Shown piece after piece: positions 33,796-39,514 of a DNA stretch of 42,946 nucleotides. Below the pieces are notes generated by a model. It was given only the letters and a program-made list of their open reading frames with translations. It had not been told where the DNA came from and made no database searches. The DNA comes from Caloranaerobacter ferrireducens (GTDB taxonomy: Bacteria > Bacillota > Clostridia > Tissierellales > Thermohalobacteraceae): assembly GCF_001730685.1 (NCBI RefSeq), contig NZ_MDJR01000010.1, forward strand, positions 1-42,946. Direction: 5' to 3'. How positions within the stretch are numbered: position 1 is the stretch's first letter; every line of letters starts with the position of its first letter. A program made the translations under genes and the position numbers.

Positions 33796-34587
33796 TCAAA
33801 TTACTAACTTCTTTTTTAAAGTTTTTTTAGTATCTTTATCTAATATAGTTACTGAAGAAACTACTCCCTGCTTTTCAAGTATTTCTACTGGTGTTAAGAA
33901 TTCTTGTTTTTTAGCTTTAGATATCATTTCGTATGTATCATACATACGTCTTAATCTATCTGTTTGAATAAAACTTAATCGTCTCAACGGATTAGGTTTA
34001 AAGTTATATATATCAATCGTTTGTTCGTATTCTTCTGCATCATAATATTTATTAAATGTCCACCTTTTAAATAATGTCTTGCTTTCTACTACACAAAATG
34101 TTATTTGTCTTATGAGAGCATCAACGTGTTTAAACCGTTGTGCAGTTGCAAATATAACTTTTCTTTCTTTTCGTACCTGGAGCAACAAACCAATGAGGTC
34201 GGCAGGTACTCCATTTTTTGCCCAATTCCTGGAATTAAATATACTTGATATTTCATCAAGTAAGATTAGAGTATTGCCATCTATTTCAATTATCTGATCA
34301 TAATTTGTTAGTGGAATTATTTTGGTATGCTTGGGAAATCCAGTTAGCTTTATATTCGTTAATATCTTAAGGTCTTTATATTTTTTACATAAGTCGTAAG
34401 CTGTTTTAACCATTGATATGGTTTTTCCTGTTCCAAACATACCTATCCAAATGTATAAACCATATAAGTTGAATTTTTCCCATTCTCTGTATTTTACATA
34501 TCTATATAAATCAATTATTTTCCAATACAATAGATGTGGGATTTTAGGTAAATAATCAAATATCAATGCATTTAAAAGCCCAAACAT
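33796..34587 (-). CDS. Zot-like assembly ATPase (inovirus pI)
   Basis: A 263-residue P-loop ATPase of the zonular-occludens-toxin / gene I type that drives extrusion of filamentous phage through the membrane. Walker A is FGTGKTISM (51-59) and Walker B NTLILLDEISS (about 107-117), followed by the sensor-like region VIFATAQRFKHVD. Amphipathic residues 17-31 may contact the membrane; no clear C-terminal transmembrane segment is seen. ATG 34587 follows AAAGGGTGAT; the upstream ATG at 34629 has no ribosome binding site. Confidence 0.9.
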   Translation of the reverse strand: MFGLLNALIFDYLPKIPHLLYWKIIDLYRYVKYREWEKFNLYGLYIWIGMFGTGKTISMVKTAYDLCKKYKDLKILTNIKLTGFPKHTKIIPLTNYDQIIEIDGNTLILLDEISSIFNSRNWAKNGVPADLIGLLLQVRKERKVIFATAQRFKHVDALIRQITFCVVESKTLFKRWTFNKYYDAEEYEQTIDIYNFKPNPLRRLSFIQTDRLRRMYDTYEMISKAKKQEFLTPVEILEKQGVVSSVTILDKDTKKTLKKKLVI

Positions 34588-34621
34588 AATATCACCCTTT
34601 TTTAATTGATTAGAATAAGAA

Positions 34622-34638
34622 AGTCCCATTCAGGGACT
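34622..34638 (-). terminator. Hairpin after the coat gene
   Basis: On the coding strand AGTCCC TGAAT GGGACT is followed by TTCTTATTCT. It lies between the coat candidate and zot, where filamentous phages commonly place a terminator that lets coat mRNA exceed downstream genes. Confidence 0.55.
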
Positions 34639-34647
34639 CTCTTATTA

Positions 34648-34815
34648 CTATCTTGCTACTTTCTTTGCTCCTCTTAATACTCTAAATGCTACTCCTGCTA
34701 TCATTCCTAATACTAGTACGTTTAATGGATACTGTTGGAATAATCCTAATATTGATTGAATCATACCTATTATTTCATTGAATAAAGAAGTATCTATTAC
34801 TGGTGTTGTAGTATT
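34648..34815 (-). CDS. Probable major coat protein; start codon unclear
   Basis: The open frame reads NTTTPVIDTSLFNEIIG, then MIQSILGLFQQYP, a hydrophobic span NVLVLGMIAGVAF and a basic end RVLRGAKKVAR. Acidic N-terminus, one helix and basic C-terminus is the classic inovirus coat layout. A perfect AAAGGAGGT lies at 34816-34824, but no ATG, GTG or TTG follows in any usable position; the first in-frame ATG is at 34764, giving a 38-residue product without its own ribosome binding site. Either a rare start codon is used or the start has mutated. The coordinates give the open frame from the codon after the ribosome binding site. Confidence 0.6.
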   Translation of the reverse strand, partial: NTTTPVIDTSLFNEIIGMIQSILGLFQQYPLNVLVLGMIAGVAFRVLRGAKKVAR

Positions 34816-34852
34816 ACCTCCTTTCCTAGAATATTTAATATATTTAATTTAA

Positions 34853-35005
34853 TTACATGCCACCTTTTGATAACCTAAATGTTATGCCTTTTATGATGTC
34901 TATTACTCCAGAGATTATTAAGATAAATATAAAACATCTTACTATGAACGCTATTTCTTCCATGCCTTGTGGAACTGTTCCTAATAAATTCATTAACGAA
35001 TCCAT
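34853..35005 (-). CDS. Small phage membrane protein (50 residues)
   Basis: MDSLMNLLGTVPQGMEEI, then a hydrophobic helix (AFIVRCFIFILIISGVI, about 19-35) and a basic tail (KGITFRLSKGG). The size and charge pattern suit a minor or second coat protein. ATG is behind AAGGAGAG and overlaps the previous gene by 13 bases. Confidence 0.7.
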   Translation of the reverse strand: MDSLMNLLGTVPQGMEEIAFIVRCFIFILIISGVIDIIKGITFRLSKGGM

Positions 35006-35202
35006 TTCTTTACACTCTCCTTAAATGCTAGATATAACAATACTAAAATTAAAAATACTGCTATATTATTTTGCTTATCTATTAATTCTACTTGTCTATC
35101 TATGTAATTTGACATATCTGCTATCTGCTGCTTTATTGCTGTTATTTCTATATCCATATTGGTTAGTATGTTTTCTATTTGCGTTAAATCTGTTTCTTCC
35201 AT
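34993..35202 (-). CDS. Coiled-coil/one-helix phage membrane protein (69 residues)
   Basis: Residues 1-45 are polar and helical with heptad spacing (ENILTNMDIEITAIKQQIADM); residues 47-61 form a membrane helix (NIAVFLILVLLYLAF), and the end is basic (KESVKKWIR). The layout recalls holin-like XhlA/BhlA proteins, but in this position a virion minor protein is as likely. The ATG at 35202, eight bases after AAGGAG, is preferred to the GTG at 35211 that overlaps it. Confidence 0.7.
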   Translation of the reverse strand: MEETDLTQIENILTNMDIEITAIKQQIADMSNYIDRQVELIDKQNNIAVFLILVLLYLAFKESVKKWIR

Positions 35203-35203
35203 A

Positions 35204-35365
35204 CTATCCACTCCTTTGAATTATTCCAAATAAAAACCTTGCTGCGAAGTATAAGAGCATTGAGCCTATGAATATTTCAAAGAAACTTATCTGATATTCA
35301 AATACATTAAATTTTAATTTCATTACTTTTACTGCTAAATCTATTAATACTCTTAATACTTCCAT
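35204..35365 (-). CDS. Small phage membrane protein (53 residues)
   Basis: MEVLRVLIDLAVKVMKLKF is amphipathic; about residues 27-48 are a membrane helix (ISFFEIFIGSMLLYFAARFL). Ribosome binding site AGGGG. Stop codon TAG lies one base before the next ATG, so translation is coupled. A minor virion protein is inferred from position. Confidence 0.68.
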   Translation of the reverse strand: MEVLRVLIDLAVKVMKLKFNVFEYQISFFEIFIGSMLLYFAARFLFGIIQRSG

Positions 35366-35372
35366 AAAACCC

Positions 35373-36806
35373 CTACTTTCTAAAGATTGATACTATTATC
35401 ATTATTGATATGCCTACTGTACCTAGTTGTACCCATTCATCTGGTAATACTGAGAATATATCTTTAAAAACTGCCATCACTTGCCCTGATTTTGAACTCA
35501 ACATTCCAACGAATGAAACTAATGTTTCAAATACATATACTACATCTGAATAAACTTTTGTTAATATTCCTCTTATGCCTTTTATTTCTTTTATTTGTTC
35601 TTCTATTTCTGTTAAATCTTCTTCTTCATCTGCTTTTTGTTGTTCTAATTGATATAGTTGAATTAAATCACTACTTAATAATCCATCTGGTACATTATTG
35701 TTATTAAGTACTTCTCTATATACTATCCCTGTTATATTTTCACTTTGTACTATGTCATAAGTTCCTTTTACTTGATATAAGTACAATATATCGTCTTTTT
35801 CTAAGGTAATTATATAGTCATTGTATATGTCAACTGTCTGTTGTGTTTTAACACCATTATTCATTACTGTTACTACAAATCTCTTTTCATTTAGTGGATT
35901 GTATGGAATTACTACTTTTCTTGGTACTGCATCGGTATTTGTTGCGATAAATAAATCTCCATCTACCATGTTTACTGTTTGCCATTGTACTTCTTCAATT
36001 TCATCATCATAAACTAAATTCTCATAATAACTCATACAATCCATTAATTCCTTATCATCAAACCAAAAATTTATCGTATAATTGCCTATGTTTTCTATAA
36101 CATAAGTATCATTTTTATCTATATATGACTCAAATCCAATACTTGTAATTGACTTTTCCTGTTCTATATAAAAACCATCTGGTCCAGTTACTGTCATTCT
36201 GTATTTTCCTAAGTGTGTATCACTATCTATTAGAAAATATGCTTGGTCTATTTTGTCATTGAATATATATAAACTTTCTCCTGGTTCTATTGTTATTAAT
36301 CCGCCTTCTTCCTCATTGTACCAGTCTACGAAATAAGGTATTGTAATTGGTGTATATATTACTGTTCCATCATCTAATCTTATTTCATACTTTGCATATT
36401 TTGTGTAAATTATAGTATCTACATATTGTCCAAATATTTCCTTATCACTTCTAACATAACCATCATAATAATCATAAGTAAATGCAACAGTACTATTTCT
36501 TTCTACATGAACTATATCCAAAACATTTCCATTATCATCTATCGGTTTAAATTCAATATAACTATTACTTACATATACCTCTATATATTCAGGTTCTCCT
36601 ACAAAATCTACTAAAGCATAAACTCCATCATCATATGTATTTTTTATAATCAAATCGTAATCTTCCCAACCCTGTCCGAATGTATTTTCTAAATCCAAAA
36701 TACTATCATCTATATACAACCTACTACCTACTTGTTGACTTTCAGCATATACTAAACTTGTATTTAATAAAATAAACACTATCAATAAAAAAGTTAACTT
36801 TCTCAT
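35373..36806 (-). CDS. Large secreted, membrane-anchored phage protein (pIII-like adsorption candidate)
   Basis: A 477-residue protein with an N-terminal signal peptide (MRKLTFLLIVFILLNTSLVYA, cleavage after residue 21 likely), a long extracellular part rich in Tyr, Asp and beta-type segments (about 25-375), a charged coiled-coil (QLEQQKADEEEDLTEIEEQI, about 378-405) and a C-terminal membrane anchor (VQLGTVGISIMIIVSIF, 459-475). Signal peptide, tip domain and C-terminal anchor are the layout of filamentous-phage pIII, so receptor binding and virion release are inferred. No sequence family recognised. Confidence 0.7.
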   Translation of the reverse strand: MRKLTFLLIVFILLNTSLVYAESQQVGSRLYIDDSILDLENTFGQGWEDYDLIIKNTYDDGVYALVDFVGEPEYIEVYVSNSYIEFKPIDDNGNVLDIVHVERNSTVAFTYDYYDGYVRSDKEIFGQYVDTIIYTKYAKYEIRLDDGTVIYTPITIPYFVDWYNEEEGGLITIEPGESLYIFNDKIDQAYFLIDSDTHLGKYRMTVTGPDGFYIEQEKSITSIGFESYIDKNDTYVIENIGNYTINFWFDDKELMDCMSYYENLVYDDEIEEVQWQTVNMVDGDLFIATNTDAVPRKVVIPYNPLNEKRFVVTVMNNGVKTQQTVDIYNDYIITLEKDDILYLYQVKGTYDIVQSENITGIVYREVLNNNNVPDGLLSSDLIQLYQLEQQKADEEEDLTEIEEQIKEIKGIRGILTKVYSDVVYVFETLVSFVGMLSSKSGQVMAVFKDIFSVLPDEWVQLGTVGISIMIIVSIFRK

Positions 36807-36825
36807 TTCCTCACCACCTTCTTTT

Positions 36826-36903
36826 TGGGTGCGGGGGAGGGATTCGAACCCTCGACCTCTAGGCTACAACCCTAGTGTCCTAGACCTCTAGACCACCACC
36901 GCC
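36826..36903 (-). tRNA. Phage-borne tRNA-like gene, anticodon TGT (Thr?)
   Basis: On the minus strand: D loop containing GG, anticodon stem CTAGG/CCTAG around GTTGTAG (T33, anticodon TGT), T arm GAGGG TTCGAAT CCCTC, and encoded CCA. The acceptor pairs only 5 of 7 positions (1-72 and 6-67 mismatched), position 8 is not T, and 32/38 is G/G. It is therefore degenerate or unusual. It lies between the ssDNA-binding-like gene and the adsorption gene, inside the phage transcript. Confidence 0.65.
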
Positions 36904-36923
36904 ATGTTACAAGAATTCTATTT

Positions 36924-37163
36924 CTAGAATTCTTGTTTTGCATACATTCCAACTTTTCCATTTATTAGGTATGTGCCTATTCTTACATTACTTAGTTCTA
37001 TTTCTTGCATCTCTTTTACTTGACTAAATGTTTGCTGATTTACTGTTACATCTAAATTCACTCTTTCGCCTGGTTGGTATAAACGTAGTACAAACTTTTT
37101 ATTGTTGTCTTTATCTTGCTTTTGTACTTTTTCTAATACTAATCCTTTTAGACTAACTAACAT
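36924..37163 (-). CDS. Small ssDNA-binding-like phage protein (pV-like)
   Basis: A 79-residue, beta-rich protein (LVSLKGLVLEKVQKQDKDNN, FVLRLYQPGERVNLDVTV, ELSNVRIGTYLINGKVGMYAKQ) with the length and OB-fold-like strand pattern of filamentous phage gene V proteins, which coat the ssDNA genome before packaging. First gene after the leftward promoter, as expected for an early abundant product. Identification is by shape and position only. Confidence 0.6.
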   Translation of the reverse strand: MLVSLKGLVLEKVQKQDKDNNKKFVLRLYQPGERVNLDVTVNQQTFSQVKEMQEIELSNVRIGTYLINGKVGMYAKQEF

Positions 37164-37209
37164 CTAATTTACACCGCCTTTCTTTTATCCTTTTATTTGG
37201 GGTGGGAGA

Positions 37210-37231
37210 GAGTAGGAAATTAGTCCTACTC
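37210..37231 (-). promoter_or_regulatory. Leader hairpin of the leftward phage transcript
   Basis: GAGTAGG pairs with CCTACTC around AAATTAGT, between the leftward promoter (37300-37328) and the first gene. It may be an attenuator or mRNA-stabilising stem. Confidence 0.4.
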
Positions 37232-37244
37232 CCAATTTTATTAA

Positions 37245-37357
37245 ATTTCATATAAAATGAAATCTATTTAAATAAATTCATGATATCTGAATTAATTTTA
37301 TTATACATTCATGTTTCATGAATGTCAATAATAAATTTCATGTTTTATGAAATTTAT
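37245..37357. promoter_or_regulatory. Repressor operator array
   Basis: Palindromes of the pattern TTCAT-N-ATGAA: 37245-37263 (ATTTCAT/ATGAAAT), 37305-37325 (ACATTCATG/CATGAATGT), 37331-37357 (11-bp arms ATAAATTTCAT/ATGAAATTTAT), and a weaker one at 37275-37293 (AATTCA/TGAATT). They lie between the divergent repressor and phage genes and are the probable repressor sites. Confidence 0.75.
37300..37328 (-). promoter_or_regulatory. Leftward phage promoter overlapped by an operator
   Basis: On the minus strand TTGACA (37328-37323), 17-base spacer, TATAAT (37305-37300), a full consensus. The spacer is filled by the operator at 37305-37325, so repressor binding would block polymerase directly. Confidence 0.85.
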
Positions 37358-37419
37358 TAGTATTTTTTTTTAGTTAATGATAAAATATTTTCATAAATAA
37401 TGAAAAAAGAAGGGGTATT

Positions 37420-37815
37420 ATGGGTAAGGTATTAGGAGAAAGAATAAAAAAATTAAGAAAAGAAAAGAATATTACTCAAAAAGAATTAGCTAAAATATTA
37501 AACATTCAAAATTCCACTTTATCTCAATATGAAAATGGTATTAACGAACCAAGTGATGAAATAAAAATTAAAATTGCAGATTTTTTTAATGTTAGTATTG
37601 ACTACTTACTAGGCAGAACAGATAACCCTAATCCTAATAATTCTTACAAATTGACAGATGAAGAAGCTGACAAACTAGCTGATGAAATTATTGAAATTTA
37701 TATTAAAAAAGGCAAAATTAAAAGGGGCGAGAAACTCACCCCTGAAAAAATCGAGAAAATATTAAAAGAGATAGAAATTTTTATTGATATGGCTAATAAG
37801 CTTGAAGATATTTAA
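37420..37815 (+). CDS. Cro/C1-type helix-turn-helix phage repressor
   Basis: A 131-residue protein. The XRE helix-turn-helix spans about 7-62 (LGERIKKLRKEKNITQKELAKIL, NSTLSQYENGINEPSDE, DYLLGR quoted in part), and a helical C-terminal part (70-131) probably dimerises. It has no autoproteolytic LexA-type domain, so induction would not be by self-cleavage. Divergent from the phage genes, with operators in between; the likely lysogeny repressor. Ribosome binding site AAGAAGGGG. Confidence 0.88.
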   Translation: MGKVLGERIKKLRKEKNITQKELAKILNIQNSTLSQYENGINEPSDEIKIKIADFFNVSIDYLLGRTDNPNPNNSYKLTDEEADKLADEIIEIYIKKGKIKRGEKLTPEKIEKILKEIEIFIDMANKLEDI

Positions 37816-37820
37816 TTTTT

Positions 37821-37913
37821 TTAGTTGTTTTCTATTATATCTTTAAGCTTATTTTTATTTGCATTTAATTTTTCCTTCAGCATTTCTTTTAACTTGTTTT
37901 TCAACAACTTCAT
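37821..37913 (-). CDS. 30-residue basic amphipathic phage peptide
   Basis: MKLLKNKLKEMLKEKLNANK, then NKLKDIIENN; ten lysines and a regular leucine/isoleucine face, so a helix. Excellent ribosome binding site AAAGGGGG six bases before ATG, which is why it is listed despite its size. It is convergent with the repressor gene. No family recognised; membrane-active or regulatory function is possible. Confidence 0.5.
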   Translation of the reverse strand: MKLLKNKLKEMLKEKLNANKNKLKDIIENN

Positions 37914-38035
37914 AAATGCCCCCTTTAATGTTTTCCCCCTATTTAATGTAACGATGAAATGCGAACATATGTTTGGTTATATTATACACTTTTCTTATTT
38001 TTCTTACAACTTTATTTTAAATTGATTACATTAAA

Positions 38036-38061
38036 ATAAGATTCGCAAATGCGAATCTTAT
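38036..38061 (-). terminator. Terminator of the DUF2726 gene
   Basis: Perfect 11-bp stem ATAAGATTCGC/GCGAATCTTAT, loop AAAT (plus strand), overlapping the stop codon; followed by TTTTAAT on the minus strand. Confidence 0.75.
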
Positions 38062-38570
38062 AATGCTTTTTCTATTTTTGTTGGATTCAATATTTCTTCT
38101 ATTTTATTTTTCAATTCATTAACTTTATATCCATATCCTACTTTAATTCTTAATAAAGGTAAATTTGTACTTTTAAATACATTATTTAAAAATTCATCTC
38201 TTTCTATTCTTTCAGATTTATTGTGAGTTGAATCATCTAATTCTATAGCTAATACTGGTTTAAGAGTTTCACTTTCACAAATTAAAAAATCAATATGTTT
38301 TGAATTTATTTTGTTCCAATAGAGCTGTCTTTTTTCTGTTTTATCTACATATAAAATATCAGCTAGTCGTACTTTTGGACATATGTATAAATTTTTTTCC
38401 TTAATTGCTAAAGTTAGTGTTTTATAAAAGTTATATTCAGCTTTACTTAATAAATGTTTCTTACTTTTATAAGGTAATTTAATTGATACATTATTTTCTG
38501 TTTTTTTCAATTTAATTATGTAATTATACGTTATATAAATAATGATTAAGACAATTATAATATAGTACAC
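38058..38570 (-). CDS. DUF2726 nuclease-like protein with N-terminal membrane anchor (phage cargo)
   Basis: A 170-residue protein: one membrane segment (about 2-20, YYIIIVLIIIYITYNYII), then a DUF2726 domain (LLSKAEYNFYKTL, YICPKVRLADIL, HIDFLICESETLKPVLAIELDDSTH, RDEFLNNVF, LPLLRIKVGY). DUF2726 has a restriction-endonuclease-like fold; HIDFLI...IELD resembles the D-(E/D)xK-type core, although the last Lys is Asp here. It lies outside the core phage genes near attR, so it may be an accessory trait, such as superinfection exclusion or defence; that is speculation. No strong ribosome binding site (GAGGGTAATATC upstream). Confidence 0.7.
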   Translation of the reverse strand: MYYIIIVLIIIYITYNYIIKLKKTENNVSIKLPYKSKKHLLSKAEYNFYKTLTLAIKEKNLYICPKVRLADILYVDKTEKRQLYWNKINSKHIDFLICESETLKPVLAIELDDSTHNKSERIERDEFLNNVFKSTNLPLLRIKVGYGYKVNELKNKIEEILNPTKIEKAL

Positions 38571-38643
38571 GATATTACCCTCCCATAATTTTTCATTTAT
38601 ATCTATTATTTGACATTTACTTCCTTAATTCCTCTTTTATTTC

Positions 38644-38680
38644 AAAAGTTTCACTATTTTATAAAAGTTTCGTTATTTTA
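38644..38680. repeat. Putative integrase arm-type sites near attR (two)
   Basis: AAAAGTTTCACTATTTTA (38644-38661) and the variant AAAAGTTTCGTTATTTTA (38663-38680), spaced 19 bases, same orientation as the copy at 31228. A small stem ACGAAC TTAT GTTCGT follows. Confidence 0.6.
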
Positions 38681-38700
38681 CGAACTTATGTTCGTGATTT

Positions 38701-38802
38701 CTACGAATCAGAAGGTTGGGGGTTCGAGTCCCTCTGGGCGCACCACTTAAATATTATTAAAAAAATGGAGGGTTGATGCGAGAAGCCAATCCTCCATTTT
38801 TT
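38701..38802. repeat. attR: tRNA-Arg 3' remnant plus terminator
   Basis: Identical to 31041-31142; carries the tRNA-Arg sequence from the anticodon loop to CCA (38701-38745) and the terminator hairpin. This is the displaced host 3' half. Confidence 0.93.
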
Positions 38803-38874
38803 TATGTTCTATTATAAATATAGGCAAAATCTATATTGCAGTTGATTTTAAATCGAAGATTTTGTCTATCTTAA

Positions 38875-38897
38875 AGCGGCTTTAAGCCGCTGTTTTA
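38875..38897 (+). terminator. Hairpin upstream of hydrogenase operon 2
   Basis: AGCGGC TTTAA GCCGCT followed by GTTTT. It would insulate the hydrogenase operon from transcription coming from the tRNA/phage side. The rest of 38803-39016 holds no gene, and no clear promoter is seen. Confidence 0.6.
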
Positions 38898-39016
38898 ATA
38901 TTGTTAATTTTTAGACTATTCTGGATATTTTTCGACATTTCTATTAATATATAAATATCAAGATTTTTTATACTTTATAATAATTATTTATAATCTAAAG
39001 GGGGAGTATCAAAACA

Positions 39017-39514
39017 ATGGAAAAATTCACAACCAAAAGAAGCCTGTTTGACAAAATTGACTCAATATTAGAAAAGCACAATTGGAATAAGAACGACTTA
39101 CTTGCTATCCTCTTAGAAACTCAATCAAACATTTCTCAAAATTATATTCCAGAAGAAGTAGCAAAATATATAAGTATCAAGTTGAATATTCCTACAAGTA
39201 AGGTTTATGATGTTATTACTTTTTTCTCAGCTCTTAACGATAAGCCAAAGGGAAAACACGTTATTCAACTATGTAAAAGTACTACCTGTAGATTGAATAA
39301 GTATCAAAAAGTTAGAGAGATTTTAGAAAGAGAATTAGGTATTAAAATGGGTGAGACTACAGAAGATGGAGAATTTAGTCTTGAATATACAGCTTGTTTC
39401 GGTGCTTGTGATATCTCGCCTGCATTTAGAATTGATGATAAGGTTTATGGAAATTTAAATGAGACTAAAATTAAAGAGATTATTAATAGTTACAGGAGGA
39501 TTAATCATGAATAG
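39017..39514 (+). CDS. hydC: NADH-linked hydrogenase 2, NuoE-like [2Fe-2S] subunit
   Basis: A 165-residue paralogue of the protein at 3429, with cluster ligands C86, C91 (CKSTTC), C127 and C131 (CFGAC) and the conserved IPTSKVYDVITFFSAL. The N-terminus is slightly longer and unrelated. Ribosome binding site AAGGGGGAG. It overlaps hydB by 8 bases. As first gene of operon 2, it would carry electrons between the flavin and hydrogenase subunits. Confidence 0.92.
   Translation: MEKFTTKRSLFDKIDSILEKHNWNKNDLLAILLETQSNISQNYIPEEVAKYISIKLNIPTSKVYDVITFFSALNDKPKGKHVIQLCKSTTCRLNKYQKVREILERELGIKMGETTEDGEFSLEYTACFGACDISPAFRIDDKVYGNLNETKIKEIINSYRRINHE

Larger units (their letters stand above)
31041..38802. 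mobile_element. Integrated filamentous phage (inovirus-like prophage), unit length 7,660 bp
   Basis: Bounded by 102-bp direct repeats (att) in tRNA-Arg. Contents fit an inovirus: rolling-circle HUH Rep, Zot-type ATPase, several small one-helix membrane proteins, a large secreted protein with a C-terminal membrane anchor, a small ssDNA-binding-like protein and a hairpin-rich intergenic region. A tyrosine integrase lies beside attL and a Cro/C1 repressor faces the structural genes. Nearly all genes run leftward. It appears mostly intact; the unusual start region of the coat gene leaves viability open. An integrated rolling-circle plasmid is less likely because of the Zot and coat genes. Confidence 0.9.

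Noticed and set aside
37825-38025. A 66-codon plus-strand ORF after the repressor gene
   Set aside because: Phe/Ser-rich product of AT-rich DNA, antisense to the 30-residue peptide gene, which has a far better ribosome binding site.
38701-38745. A second tRNA-Arg gene at attR
   Set aside because: Only the 3' half from the anticodon loop is present; the upstream bases do not form acceptor or D arms.
39459-39506. Extended N-terminus of hydB in operon 2
   Set aside because: The added residues overlap hydC and have no family match; ATG 39507 has AGGAGG at ideal spacing.
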